From: Halorussus aquaticus
Lineage (GTDB): Archaea; Halobacteriota; Halobacteria; Halobacteriales; Haladaptataceae
DNA length: 64,000 nt
Direction of reading: 5' to 3'
Assembly (NCBI RefSeq): GCF_024218795.1
Contig: NZ_CP100400.1
Location: 868,001-932,000 of the forward strand
Made by a program: the position numbers and the translations under genes. The notes under the pieces were generated by a model, which searched no databases, was not told the DNA's origin, and saw only the letters and a program-made list of their open reading frames with translations. This document shows positions 8,303 to 17,485 of the stretch, piece after piece. The stretch's first letter is position 1, and each line of letters opens with the position of its first letter.

Positions 8303-9727
8303 ATGAAACTTATCGGTCTCAGCGACCAGTTCGTTCACCTCCTCGGGACGGGCTTGGTCGGCATGGGAATCATGGATTTCATGGACGAAGAGGAGGGTGA
8401 GAGCGTCGAAGCCGACGGCGGCGGTGGTGGCGGCGACGACGCCGATGACGACCTCTTCGGCGACGGTATGGGCGGCGACGCTGGCGGTGAGATGGACGAC
8501 TTCGGCGAGATGGACGACGGGATGGGGATGGACGGGGAGATGGACGACTGGGCCGACGGCGGTGGCGGCGACGACGAGTTCGCTATGGGCGGCGGGTCCG
8601 GTCCGACGCAGGAACTGGAGAACCGGATCGACGAACTCGAAAACGAGGTCGCGGAGATCTCCTCGACGGTCGGTACGGTTCGGAGCGAGAACGAACAGAT
8701 CAGCGCGAAAGTCGACGAGACCGAAGAGAACGTCCGTAAACTCCTCGAAATCTACGAGATGGTGACTCGGGGAGTCAACCCGTTCGTGGACGACGTGCAG
8801 CAGGGCGGGATGGCCGGTGGCGGCGACGCTCTCGACCAAGACGGCGGCGGTAGTTTCGGTCTCTTCGACGAGGAGGAGGAACAAGAGGAAGAAGCGGACC
8901 TCGACTCCGACGTCGCCGACGCCGAGGCCGAGAGTTTCTTCGACGACGACTTCGACGAGGAGGAAGAGGAATTCGAGGAGGAAGACGAGTTCGGCGAGGA
9001 CGACGACTTCGACGACGCCGCCGACGATCTCGGATTCGACTCGCCCGAGGAGGCGCTGGACGACGAGGAACCGGCGATGGAACCCCCCGAGGAGGACGAC
9101 GCAGACGACGGCGAGGGAGGGCAGGCGGGCGGTTCGACCTTCGCGGAACTCAAGGAGGAGTACGAGTCGGGCGACGCCGACTGGGCCGAGGAAGGCGAGG
9201 AAGGCGCGCCCGAAGACGGCCAACCCGACCCCGAACCCGCGGTCGAAGTGGAGTCTACGGCCGACGAACCGGCCGACGGGGACTTCGAGTTCGAGGAACC
9301 GGCGGAGACCGAACCCGCACCCGAATCTACCGACCCCGCCACGTCCACCGCACAAAACTCGGGCCGAGGCGGCAAGCCGTACTTGGCCCAACTTCCGAAC
9401 GGCTACGTCTCTGACTTGGTGGTGATGGAGTGGCTGGAGTTTCTCGTGAGCGAGTTCGGTCCCGAAGACGCGGTTCGGACCATCGAATACTACGGCGACA
9501 TCGGATGGATTAGCGAGTCGGTCGAGGAAGAACTGCTGGCGTTCGTGGGCGGCTTCGCCGACGTGGAGTCGGTCGATACCGAGGAGACCGGTCCCGCGAC
9601 ACTCGAAGTCGACGACCACGTCCAGAGCCTCACCTTCCTGAGCCAACTGACCGGCGACGCCGTCCAGCGCAAGATCGTCGAACACTGTTCGCAGATCAGA
9701 GGTGGGCGCGATGGGATTCAGCGTTAG
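8303..9727 (+). CDS. arlCE: Archaellar switch protein ArlCE (FlaCE fusion)
   Basis: This is a cytoplasmic archaellum component that, with ArlD, receives the CheY/CheF signal and contacts the motor. The protein is 474 residues and extremely acidic. A short N-terminal helix (LIGLSDQFVHLLGTGLVG) is followed by Gly/Asp/Met-rich linkers. A FlaC-like coiled coil lies at about 110-165 (ELENRIDELENEVAEI). A long Glu/Asp tract follows, and then the C-terminal FlaD/E domain (PYLAQLPNGYVSDLVVMEWL and YYGDIGWISESVEEEL). A separate arlD is not in this window. The start at ATG 8303 fits the promoter. The end overlaps arlF by 17 nt. Confidence 0.93.
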   Translation: MKLIGLSDQFVHLLGTGLVGMGIMDFMDEEEGESVEADGGGGGGDDADDDLFGDGMGGDAGGEMDDFGEMDDGMGMDGEMDDWADGGGGDDEFAMGGGSGPTQELENRIDELENEVAEISSTVGTVRSENEQISAKVDETEENVRKLLEIYEMVTRGVNPFVDDVQQGGMAGGGDALDQDGGGSFGLFDEEEEQEEEADLDSDVADAEAESFFDDDFDEEEEEFEEEDEFGEDDDFDDAADDLGFDSPEEALDDEEPAMEPPEEDDADDGEGGQAGGSTFAELKEEYESGDADWAEEGEEGAPEDGQPDPEPAVEVESTADEPADGDFEFEEPAETEPAPESTDPATSTAQNSGRGGKPYLAQLPNGYVSDLVVMEWLEFLVSEFGPEDAVRTIEYYGDIGWISESVEEELLAFVGGFADVESVDTEETGPATLEVDDHVQSLTFLSQLTGDAVQRKIVEHCSQIRGGRDGIQR

Positions 9728-10160
9728 CGGTGCGACGGTGATCCTGTTCCTCGGGATATTCATCAGCTTCGGGGTCGCCTATTCGGCCGCCAACGACGGC
9801 TTCGAGCGGGTGAACGGAGCGTTCGAGGACAACTCCGAGGACGAACTCACTCGTCAGAACACCGCCATCGGCATCGGCAACGCCTCGGTCGCTACTCAGG
9901 CCGGGCAGTCGTACCTGAACCTGACAGTCAACAACACCGGTTCGAGCACGCTGTCGGTGAACGACACCGACATTCTTATAGATGGAACCTACACGAACCA
10001 CACGAGTGACAACATGGTGAGGCTGGAAGTCGGCGACGACACCGAGACGGACCTGTGGCTGCCCGGCGAGACGCTCCACGCCAACGTCTCGGTCAACAAC
10101 CCCGACCGGGTGAAAGTCGTGACCGGACCGGGCGTGTCGGACTCCGAGGAGGTGAACTGA
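9711..10160 (+). CDS. arlF: Archaellar stator protein ArlF
   Basis: ArlF is a membrane-anchored pseudoperiplasmic protein that binds the S-layer and holds the archaellum stator. The 149 residues start with a single N-terminal transmembrane helix (ATVILFLGIFISFGVAYSAA). A beta-sandwich domain follows with NLTVNNTGSSTLSVNDTDIL, the DLWLPGETL strand, and a conserved PDRVKVVTGPGV end typical of haloarchaeal ArlF. Several N-x-S/T sequons lie in the exported part. The start at 9711 overlaps the arlCE end. The stop is directly abutted by the arlG ATG. Confidence 0.92.
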   Translation: MGFSVSGATVILFLGIFISFGVAYSAANDGFERVNGAFEDNSEDELTRQNTAIGIGNASVATQAGQSYLNLTVNNTGSSTLSVNDTDILIDGTYTNHTSDNMVRLEVGDDTETDLWLPGETLHANVSVNNPDRVKVVTGPGVSDSEEVN

Positions 10161-10619
10161 ATGGCGAGCGTCTCCACGTCCCACCTCATCCTGTTCATCG
10201 CCAGTCTACTCATCGCCGCCAGCGTGGCGGGGACGTTCACGCAGGGCGTCCAGCGGCTCTCGTCGGCACTCGGCGACAGGAGCGTGGACGTGAGCAGTGA
10301 CATCCGTAGCGACATCACGCTCATCAGCGACCCCGGAAGCGGTGCGGTGTACGACGCCTCGGGAGACGGAAACGTGACGGTATTAGCAAAGAACACAGGG
10401 TCACGCGATCTCGAAGCGTCGAGTGACCAAATCGAGGTGTTGGTGAACGGGCGGTATCAGACCGACGTCTCCGTGGCAGTCGTGGACGGTTCGGCGTGGA
10501 CCGTCGGAAACGTCGTCCGGATCACGATTCGTCTCGGCCAGCCACTCGAAACGGACAGCGACCACCGCGTGAAGATAATCGTAAACGGTGACGAAGAGGT
10601 GCTTCAGTTCCGAACATGA
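10161..10619 (+). CDS. arlG: Archaellar stator protein ArlG
   Basis: ArlG is the partner of ArlF at the periplasmic face. It is thought to form a filament capped by ArlF and anchored in the S-layer. The 152 residues have an N-terminal membrane helix ([19 protein letters not shown]) and then an archaellin-like beta domain with the family motifs [42 protein letters not shown] and a terminal [12 protein letters not shown]. It begins immediately after the arlF stop. Its own stop overlaps the arlH start by 4 nt (ATGA). Confidence 0.92.
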   Translation: MASVSTSHLILFIASLLIAASVAGTFTQGVQRLSSALGDRSVDVSSDIRSDITLISDPGSGAVYDASGDGNVTVLAKNTGSRDLEASSDQIEVLVNGRYQTDVSVAVVDGSAWTVGNVVRITIRLGQPLETDSDHRVKIIVNGDEEVLQFRT

Positions 10620-11380
10620 CACGAGACAATCTCTATTCGCTCGGCCTAGAAGACCACGACAGACTCAACCACGAACTCGGAGGTGGCGTCCCCCGCGGGT
10701 CCATCGTCCTCATCGAGGGCGACTACGGGGCCGGGAAGTCGGCTATCAGCCAGCGGTTCAGTTACGGACTCTGCGAGACGGGTCACTCGGTTACCCTGCT
10801 CTCGACCGAACTGACCATCGGCGGGTTCATCGACCAGATGCACTCGCTGTCGTACGGCGTCGAGGACCACCTGCTCGACGAGCGACTCCTCTTCCTCCAC
10901 GCCGACGTGGACACCGGCGGCGGTCGCCTGACCGCGCCCGCCGAGGACGAGGAGGGCAACCGGAAGGAACTGCTCAACCGACTCATGAACGCCGAGGCGA
11001 TGTGGCAGGCCGACGTCATCGTCATCGACACGTTCGACGCCATCCTCCGGAACGACCCCAAGTTCGAGGCGCTGATTCGGCAGAACGAGGAGCGTCAGGC
11101 CGCCCTCGAAATCATCTCGTTCTTCCGCGACCTGGTCTCGCAGGGGCAGGTCATCGTCCTCACCGTGGACCCCTCGACGGTGGACGAGGAGGCCATCGGC
11201 CCGTTCCGTGCCATCGCCGACGTGTTCATGGAACTCCAGATGGTCGAGGTCGGCAACGACGTGCGACGGAACATCTCCGTCAAGCGGTTCGCCGGGATGG
11301 GTGAACAGGTCGGTGACACCATCGGGTTCTCGGTCCGGGCCGACGCGGGAATCGTCATCGAGAGTCGGAGCGTCGCCTAA
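10616..11380 (+). CDS. arlH: Archaellum motor regulator ATPase ArlH
   Basis: ArlH is a RecA/KaiC-like ATP-binding protein that binds ArlI and controls assembly and switching of the motor. The 254 residues show a Walker A loop in [15 protein letters not shown] (about residues 36-50) and a Walker B strand in [13 protein letters not shown] (about 127-139). KaiC-like features are [23 protein letters not shown] and a C-terminal [11 protein letters not shown]. The length is usual for the family. It sits 14 bp before arlI. Confidence 0.95.
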   Translation: MTRDNLYSLGLEDHDRLNHELGGGVPRGSIVLIEGDYGAGKSAISQRFSYGLCETGHSVTLLSTELTIGGFIDQMHSLSYGVEDHLLDERLLFLHADVDTGGGRLTAPAEDEEGNRKELLNRLMNAEAMWQADVIVIDTFDAILRNDPKFEALIRQNEERQAALEIISFFRDLVSQGQVIVLTVDPSTVDEEAIGPFRAIADVFMELQMVEVGNDVRRNISVKRFAGMGEQVGDTIGFSVRADAGIVIESRSVA

Positions 11381-11394
11381 CGACCGCTCACATC

Positions 11395-13182
11395 ATGACC
11401 GAACACGGGACCGCACAGATTCAGGACGACCTTCGGGAAGTGGCCATGCGACGGCCACACCTGCGGGACTACCTGAAACGGTTCAAGCAGTTTACCGGGG
11501 AGTTCCCGCGACTCATCGACGAACCGAACGACGAGTGGGAGACGGACAAGCCCAATGTCATCTACCCGGTCGGCGGTCCTATCTACTGTCACATCTACGG
11601 CGACGTGGGTCAGGACACCGAGTACTACGCGGTCGAACCCGAACTCTCGGGGACCGAACAGGAACTGTTCGGCAAGGTTCGCGGCGAGATTCTCGAAAAG
11701 AGCGTGAAGAAGCCAGCGCCCCAAGACGAGGGCGAGTACGACGACCGCATCGAGGAACTGCTCGACGACACGGTGCTGGTCAACGACGGCGATACCGGCG
11801 GTGGCGGTCGCGCCAACCTCCGGAACCTCTCGGCCGACCAGATACTGAACTGGATAAAGAACGTCTCGTACAACGACTTCAAGCACAACGTCCGGACGTT
11901 CTCGACCGAAGACATCGTGCGAGTCGTCAAGGACTACACCAACATCGGCACCTACGAGGTGTCCGAGCAGACCTACGAGAACATCCGGTACCGGTTGAAC
12001 CGCGACATCGTCGGGTTCGGCCCGCTGGAACCCATCATGCGCGACCCCTCGAACGAGGACATCCACGTCATCGGTCCCCACGAGACGTACGTGGACCACG
12101 GCACGTTCGGCATGCTCGGGACCAGCGTGGACTTCGGGTCGCCCGACAGGTTCGACAACTGGCTGCGGAACATGGGCGAGCGAATCGGCGACCCCGTGAG
12201 CGACAGCGACCCCATCGTGGACTCCACCCTGCCCGACGGGTCGCGTATCAACATCATCTACTCCGACGACGTGAGCCTGAAGGGACCGAGCCTCACCATC
12301 CGTCAGGGGGAGGGGACGCCGCTGTCGGTGGCCCAGATTACCAAGTGGGGCACGCTGTCGCCCAAGTTGGCGGCGTACCTCTGGCTCTGTCTGGAGAACG
12401 AGCAGACCGTGTTCGTGGTTGGGGAGACGGCGTCCGGGAAGACCACGACCCTGAACTGCATCATGTCGTTCATCCCCCGCGACTCGAAGATCTACACCGC
12501 GGAGGACACCGCGGAGGTCCTGCCGCCCCACGACACGTGGCAACAGCTCCTGACCCGCGAGGGCGGCGGCGAGGACTCCACGGACGTGGACATGTTCGAC
12601 CTCGTCGCGGCCGCGCTGCGTTCGCGCCCCGACTACATCGTCGTCGGGGAGGTGCGTGGCGAGGAGGGTCGGATGGCGTTCCAGGCGGCCCAGACCGGCC
12701 ACCCCGTGATGCTGACGTTCCACGCGAGCGACATCGTCTCGATGATTCAGCGTTTCACCGGGGACCCCATCAACATCCCCGAGACGTTCATGGACAACGC
12801 CGACGTGGCGCTGTTCCAGAACCGGGTGAAGCAGGGCGACGACGTGCTTCGTCGCGTGACCTCCGTTCAGGAGATAGAGGGCTACTCGAAGGAGATGGGC
12901 GGCGTCGTCACCCGGCAGGCGTTCTACTGGGACCCCGTGGAGGACGAAATCGTCTTCCAGGGGATGAACAACTCCTTCGTCCTCGAAGAGCAGATTGCGA
13001 CCCTGCTCGGGTACGAGAACACCCGCGACATCTACAACGAACTCGACTTCCGGGCCGAGATGATGGAGCGCATGATCGAGGAGAACATCCTCGGCTACCA
13101 CGAGGTCAACGAGACCATCGAGGCGTTCCAGCGCGACGGCGTGGACGGGTTGCCGTTCAACATCCACCGGTCCATCGACTGA
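11395..13182 (+). CDS. arlI: Archaellum motor and assembly ATPase ArlI
   Basis: ArlI is a hexameric type II/IV secretion-type ATPase that powers archaellum assembly and rotation. In 595 residues it has a haloarchaeal N-terminal extension with an acidic stretch. An N-terminal domain contains NRDIVGFGPLEPIMRDPSNE. The C-terminal ATPase carries Walker A VVGETASGKTTTLN (about 343-356), an Asp box (IYTAEDTAEVLPP), Walker B (IVVGEVRGEEG) and the His box (VMLTFHASD). Normally arlJ follows directly. Here 418 bp and an antisense small gene intervene. Confidence 0.96.
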   Translation: MTEHGTAQIQDDLREVAMRRPHLRDYLKRFKQFTGEFPRLIDEPNDEWETDKPNVIYPVGGPIYCHIYGDVGQDTEYYAVEPELSGTEQELFGKVRGEILEKSVKKPAPQDEGEYDDRIEELLDDTVLVNDGDTGGGGRANLRNLSADQILNWIKNVSYNDFKHNVRTFSTEDIVRVVKDYTNIGTYEVSEQTYENIRYRLNRDIVGFGPLEPIMRDPSNEDIHVIGPHETYVDHGTFGMLGTSVDFGSPDRFDNWLRNMGERIGDPVSDSDPIVDSTLPDGSRINIIYSDDVSLKGPSLTIRQGEGTPLSVAQITKWGTLSPKLAAYLWLCLENEQTVFVVGETASGKTTTLNCIMSFIPRDSKIYTAEDTAEVLPPHDTWQQLLTREGGGEDSTDVDMFDLVAAALRSRPDYIVVGEVRGEEGRMAFQAAQTGHPVMLTFHASDIVSMIQRFTGDPINIPETFMDNADVALFQNRVKQGDDVLRRVTSVQEIEGYSKEMGGVVTRQAFYWDPVEDEIVFQGMNNSFVLEEQIATLLGYENTRDIYNELDFRAEMMERMIEENILGYHEVNETIEAFQRDGVDGLPFNIHRSID

Positions 13183-13213
13183 CGGGCAGCTTTTGACCGC
13201 GAATCGTTCGGCC

Positions 13214-13393
13214 TCACTCTGCGATGTGCTCGACCAACTCGACGAGGAGATAGACCGGGATACCGTATACGAGACCGAGGGCGACGAACGTCATGACCAG
13301 TAGTGCCGGGTTCGAGTTACCGGACCCGCTCCGGAGGAACGTCGCTGCGACGAACCACAGAGTCAATACTTGAAAGAATTCCATCTTGTTCAT
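13214..13393 (-). CDS. Small membrane protein of unknown function, antisense between arlI and arlJ
   Basis: This frame of 59 residues runs from ATG 13393 to the TGA at 13214. The protein has two predicted membrane segments: FFQVLTLWFVAATFL (about residues 6-20) and PALLVMTFVALGLVYGIPVY (about 30-49). They are separated by a Ser/Gly/Asn turn, and an amphipathic acidic tail follows (LLVELVEHIAE). The hydrophobic pattern and clean N- and C-termini make it look coding. I do not recognise the family. It lies opposite to the arl genes and fills most of the gap between arlI and arlJ, so it probably belongs to a small insertion or serves the membrane platform. Confidence 0.6.
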   Translation of the reverse strand: MNKMEFFQVLTLWFVAATFLRSGSGNSNPALLVMTFVALGLVYGIPVYLLVELVEHIAE

Positions 13394-13600
13394 GGGACGT
13401 GCCAGTGATTGCGCACGCCCGTCAAATCATCTTCGTTATGGTTCCCTGTGCCTTCCGCCGATTTCCCGCACGACGGCCGCCGAGACCGGGTCCCCGCACG
13501 GTCGGGCCGCGCGCGCCGAGTATCAGTACAGATATTCCGAGGGAAAAAGAGATGAAGGTGGGACGAAAACCCCGCGAACACCTGCCGCCCGACGACGACC

Positions 13601-15337
13601 ATGGCGACGAACGAACAGTCCGGTGAGAATCCGAAGGACGCCAAAGACCTCCTGGCTAGCTTCGCGTCCTCAACCATCGAGTCCTACCAGCACATGGAGA
13701 CGCCGGTCGCCCGGTACCTCGGACTCGTCGTCGCTCCCTCCGTCGTCTTCCTCGTGCTGACGGTGGTGGTCTTCGTAATCACCGACTTCCCGTTGCTCAT
13801 CAGCCTGCCGATCCCGCTGCTCGGCCTGCTGTCGCTCGTGGTCGCGGTCATCTACCCCAAGATTCTGCGCGACCAGAAGCGCAAGGAGATAGAGGACCGC
13901 CTCCACCTGTTCATCACGCACATGACCATCCTCTCGACCGCCAACATCGACCGCGTGGAGGTGTTCCGCACGCTCGGCGAGGAGGAGGAGTACGGCGCGC
14001 TGGCCGAGGAGATGCGCCGCATCACCCAGTTGGTGGACACGTGGAACCAGAGTCTCGACGACGCGCTGCGAATCCGCGCGAACAAGTCGCCGAGCAAGCC
14101 GTTCGCCGACTTCCTCGACAGACTCGCCTACACCATCAACGCGGGCCAGGAGATTCAGGACTTCCTGCTGTCCGAGCAGGACGTGGTCATCCAGAACTAC
14201 GTCACCATCTACGAGGGGTCGCTGGAGAACCTCGAAGTGATGAAGGACCTCTACCTCTCGATGGTGCTGTCCGTGACGTTCGCGCTCGTGTTCGCGACCG
14301 TCCTGCCGATTCTGACGGGGACGAACCCGACCATGACGGTGAGTGCGGTCGTCGTGATGTTCGCGTTCGTCCAGACCGGGTTCCTCGTCATGATTCGGAA
14401 CACGGCACCGTACGACCCGGTCTGGTACCACCCGGACGGCCACACCACCGACGCCGAGTGGCGCATCCGCATCTCGGTGGCGGTCGGTCTCCTGCTGACC
14501 TTCCTCCTCATCGGTGGCTGTCTGCTGGTGCTGATGGGCCGGACGAGTCTCGACCCCGACGCGATTCCCCTGCCGTTCTACGCCGCGATTCCGTCCACGC
14601 CGCTGTTGATACCCGGCATCGTCGCTCGCAGGGAGGAAGAGCGGATAAAGGAGCGCGACGAGGAGTTCACCAGTTTCATCCGGGCGCTGGGCGCGACCGA
14701 GAGCGCCAAACAGAGTACGACCACGAAGGTCCTCGAGAGTCTGCGGGGCAAGAACTTCGGTGCGCTCAGCGAGAACGTCAGCGACCTCTACAAACGACTC
14801 AACATGCGCATCGAACCCGCGATGGCGTGGCGACACTTCACCGCCGACTCGCGGTCGTACCTCATCCAGAAGTTCAGCGAGATGTTCCTCGTCGGCAGAC
14901 AGATGGGTGGCGACCCGAAGAAACTCGGCGAACTCATCTCCGCCAACATGAACGAGGTCCTCCAGTTGCGCGAGCGCCGCGCCCAGTCCACCGTGACCCT
15001 CATCGGGGTCCTCTACGGGATTACTGCGGCCTCCACCTTCGCGTTCTTCATCGGTCTGGAGATCGTGCAGGTGCTGGCGAGCATGTCCGTCGGTCTCAAC
15101 AGTAGCCAACTCGACATCACGACCATCATCCACACGAACGTGTACGACATCCCGACCATCGAGTACCTGCTCGTCATCATCACCCTGCTCAACTCCCTGC
15201 TGTCCTCGCTGATTATCCGCATCGCCGACGGCGGGCACAAGGTCAACTCCTACATGCACTTCGTCTTCCTGACGTGGGGGTCCAGTTCCATCGCGGTGTT
15301 CACTCGAATCGTGGTCGGGTCGTTCCTCAACGTCTAG
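13601..15337 (+). CDS. arlJ: Archaellum membrane platform protein ArlJ
   Basis: ArlJ is the polytopic membrane core of the archaellum machine, homologous to the GspF/TadC type platform proteins. The 578 residues contain two membrane blocks. One lies around residues 45-90 (VVFLVLTVVVFVITD, LISLPIPLLGLLSLVV). Further helices follow at about 220-340 and 470-575, and a large basic cytoplasmic loop holds LLGQMGGDPKKL-like features (VGRQMGGDPKKLGELISANM). It is separated from arlI by 418 bp and probably has its own promoter. Its TAG stop interlocks with the TAG stop of the convergent membrane protein gene. Confidence 0.94.
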   Translation: MATNEQSGENPKDAKDLLASFASSTIESYQHMETPVARYLGLVVAPSVVFLVLTVVVFVITDFPLLISLPIPLLGLLSLVVAVIYPKILRDQKRKEIEDRLHLFITHMTILSTANIDRVEVFRTLGEEEEYGALAEEMRRITQLVDTWNQSLDDALRIRANKSPSKPFADFLDRLAYTINAGQEIQDFLLSEQDVVIQNYVTIYEGSLENLEVMKDLYLSMVLSVTFALVFATVLPILTGTNPTMTVSAVVVMFAFVQTGFLVMIRNTAPYDPVWYHPDGHTTDAEWRIRISVAVGLLLTFLLIGGCLLVLMGRTSLDPDAIPLPFYAAIPSTPLLIPGIVARREEERIKERDEEFTSFIRALGATESAKQSTTTKVLESLRGKNFGALSENVSDLYKRLNMRIEPAMAWRHFTADSRSYLIQKFSEMFLVGRQMGGDPKKLGELISANMNEVLQLRERRAQSTVTLIGVLYGITAASTFAFFIGLEIVQVLASMSVGLNSSQLDITTIIHTNVYDIPTIEYLLVIITLLNSLLSSLIIRIADGGHKVNSYMHFVFLTWGSSSIAVFTRIVVGSFLNV

Positions 15338-16356
15338 GTCCGGTGGATGACCGAGAAGGCCGCCAGTCCGCCGACCGCCAGCGCGAACCAGTAACTCGCC
15401 ACCCGATAGACCAGCGCCACGCTCGCGGCGAGGTCGGTCTGGAGCGCGGCCAGCGCCACTAGCAGGCCGACCAGCGCGAACTCGACGCCGCCGACGCCGC
15501 CCGGCGTCGGGACGATGCCCGCGATGGAACTCGCCGGGACCACGAACAGCACCAGCACCGGATTGAGGTGGACGCCGAGCGTCCGCCCCGCGAGATAGAG
15601 CGGTGCGGCGAAGAACAGCCATCCCACGTAAGCGAACACGAGCGTGTAGGCGAGTTGCCGCCTGCTCGCCGCGATGCGGTCCACGAGGTCGTAGAACTCG
15701 TCGATGCGGTCCCGGATGCTCTCGGCGTCGATTCTATCGACGCGCCGGGCGACCGGCGAGACCACTTTCACGACGAGACCCTCGACGAACTCTCGGTGCC
15801 GGTAGGACCCGTAGATGGCTAGGGGAAGCAGGACGGCCATCCCGCCGAGTCCGGCGACGAGGACCTCGGCCTGCTTCGGAACCTCGCCCTGTATCAGGAG
15901 CGCGAGCGTCCCGAGACCCGCGAAGGTGAAGAAGGGGAGCAGGTTCAGCAGGTCGGCGGTGACGACGCTGGCGAGACTGTCCTGATAGTTGGCCTCGGTG
16001 TCGGCCGCCAGCACGTAGGCGATGAAGGGACCGCCTCCGGCCTTCCCGAACGGCGTGGCGTAGTCGGCGAAGGTGGCCGCGAAGTAGGTCACGACGATCT
16101 TCCGGAAGGGGACTTCGATGCCGACCGTACAGAGGATGACGTCCCAGGACTTGGCCCAGACGACGAGCGAGACCAGCGTCGAGACGAAGGCGAACCCGAT
16201 CCAGACCGGTTTCGCGTTCCGAAAGGTGCGCAGGATTTCCGTCCACCCGATGACCCGGCCGAACAGGTAGAGGAGGACCGCCGCTACCGCGAATCCGGCG
16301 ATTACTTTGATGGTGGTGCGCCGGTCGAACACCTCGCCGGAGGTCTCGGTGGACAT
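15334..16356 (-). CDS. Flippase-like integral membrane protein (LPG synthase TM / UPF0104 family)
   Basis: This is a polytopic membrane protein of 340 residues related to the transmembrane domain of lysyl-phosphatidylglycerol synthase MprF and to the AglD C-terminal domain. These proteins are thought to flip or transfer lipid-linked substrates. Signatures are FVSTLVSLVVWAKSWDVIL, YFAATFADYATPFGKAGGGP (about residues 90-112) and IAGIVPTPGGVGGVEFALVG (about 275-295). The last carries the conserved TPGGxGGxE motif. No aminoacyltransferase domain is attached. It converges on arlJ with a 3-nt overlap of stop codons. The substrate is unknown; a dolichol-linked sugar is a reasonable guess. Confidence 0.88.
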   Translation of the reverse strand: MSTETSGEVFDRRTTIKVIAGFAVAAVLLYLFGRVIGWTEILRTFRNAKPVWIGFAFVSTLVSLVVWAKSWDVILCTVGIEVPFRKIVVTYFAATFADYATPFGKAGGGPFIAYVLAADTEANYQDSLASVVTADLLNLLPFFTFAGLGTLALLIQGEVPKQAEVLVAGLGGMAVLLPLAIYGSYRHREFVEGLVVKVVSPVARRVDRIDAESIRDRIDEFYDLVDRIAASRRQLAYTLVFAYVGWLFFAAPLYLAGRTLGVHLNPVLVLFVVPASSIAGIVPTPGGVGGVEFALVGLLVALAALQTDLAASVALVYRVASYWFALAVGGLAAFSVIHRT

Positions 16357-16459
16357 CTACGCCACGAAACGCGCGAGAGACAGTTAGGTTTCTCGGCCCG
16401 AGTCGCGTGGCTCTCGCACGGGGCGAGTCCGGTCGTCGCTGGTCCGGCCGGACCGAAAA

Positions 16460-16468
16460 AATATTTAC
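16460..16468 (+). promoter_or_regulatory. TATA box of cheF1
   Basis: AATATTTAC follows a run of A (AAAAAATATTTAC), 60 nt before the cheF1 ATG. The transcript would have a leader of about 35 nt that contains the short inverted repeat CTCTT-CA-AAGAG. Confidence 0.5.
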
Positions 16469-16528
16469 CCTCACTGAGAATTGCTCTTCAAAGAGTAGTA
16501 CGCCGAAACGGGCGTCTCTCGCCAATCC

Positions 16529-17383
16529 ATGTCCGAAAAGGTCATCGCCGACTTCGTCGCACGCTTCACTCTCGACACGTTCGATTCGCCCGAACCGGTC
16601 AAGGGCCGAATCGTCCTCAGTCGGAAGCGTCTCGTGTTAGCCACCGACGAGTCGAAGACAACCGTGCCGCTCTCGGCCATCTTCGACATCAACGTCGGTC
16701 ACGTTCCCGGCGAACTGGAGTCGTTCTTCCAGGACACCATCACCATCGCCTACCGCGAGGACGACCGCCGCAGAGTCGCCGTCGTCGAGGCCGGGAGCGA
16801 GGAGGTGTCTCGGTTCAAGACCGTGCTGTTCAAGGCCGAACTCAACGGGGCCGACGCGAGAATCAAGCATCCGACTCGAATCGGCGGTCGAGTGACCGAC
16901 GCGTCGTTCCGTCCGGCGAAACTCAAGATACAGTCCGGCGCAGTTCAGTTCGCGGGAGACGAGTCGGTGACCGTGGAACTCGCCAACGTCACCTACTTCA
17001 AGAAGGAGAGTCGGGAGACGGGGCCGGTGCTGCTCGTTCGTCACGCCGACGAGGGCCAGTCGGTGACCTCGGAGTTCGCCATCGAGAGCGACCGCAAACT
17101 CAACCTGCTCGGGCGCTATCTGCGACTCGAATACTCCGAGATAGCCCAAGAAGTCGAGGACGTGACGACCTCGGAAGCGGAGATGGAGGCGCTGGTCGCC
17201 ATCTACTCGGGTGCGCGAAGCGGGGACCTCGCCGGAACGCTCGGCGTCGATTCGAGTCGGGTCACCATGCTGCTCAACGACCTCCGCGAAAAGGGTCTGG
17301 TCGACGAGGGGAAGAAGGGACTTTCGTTGACCGCGCAGGGACAACTCCTCGTCAGCGACCGTATCGAGACGGTGAACACGTGA
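16529..17383 (+). CDS. cheF1: Archaea-specific chemotaxis adaptor CheF (CheF1)
   Basis: CheF (former DUF439) connects phosphorylated CheY to the archaellum in Halobacterium; deletion abolishes switching. The 284-residue product starts with a PH-like half (VKGRIVLSRKRLVLATDESK, PLSAIFDINVGHVP). A second, similar half begins with GGRVTDASFRPAKLKIQSG. A C-terminal winged-helix-like region follows (AEMEALVAIYSGARSGDLAG, SSRVTMLLNDLREKGLVDEG). The domain order matches the second CheF at 30590-31459. It is a stand-alone gene between the flippase-like gene and a sensor kinase, close to the arl operon it serves. Confidence 0.93.
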   Translation: MSEKVIADFVARFTLDTFDSPEPVKGRIVLSRKRLVLATDESKTTVPLSAIFDINVGHVPGELESFFQDTITIAYREDDRRRVAVVEAGSEEVSRFKTVLFKAELNGADARIKHPTRIGGRVTDASFRPAKLKIQSGAVQFAGDESVTVELANVTYFKKESRETGPVLLVRHADEGQSVTSEFAIESDRKLNLLGRYLRLEYSEIAQEVEDVTTSEAEMEALVAIYSGARSGDLAGTLGVDSSRVTMLLNDLREKGLVDEGKKGLSLTAQGQLLVSDRIETVNT

Positions 17384-17416
17384 CCCGCTCGTCATCTCCG
17401 GGTTTGGGGCATTTAT

Positions 17417-17450
17417 TCCACAGTAAAAACCACTGCACTTCTCCTGTGGA
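17417..17450. promoter_or_regulatory. Inverted repeat abutting the sensor-kinase TATA box
   Basis: TCCACAG (17417-17423) and CTGTGGA (17444-17450) form a perfect 7-bp inverted repeat with a 20-nt spacer. The right arm touches the TATA box TTTTTATA at 17451-17458. A dimeric regulator bound here could block or recruit transcription factors. There is no independent support. Confidence 0.35.
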
Positions 17451-17458
17451 TTTTTATA
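17451..17458 (+). promoter_or_regulatory. TATA box of the sensor-kinase gene
   Basis: TTTTTATA lies 27 nt before the ATG at 17486, consistent with a leaderless transcript and with this start codon. Confidence 0.6.
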
Positions 17459-17485
17459 CCGCACTTTGGTAAAGATAAACATAGT

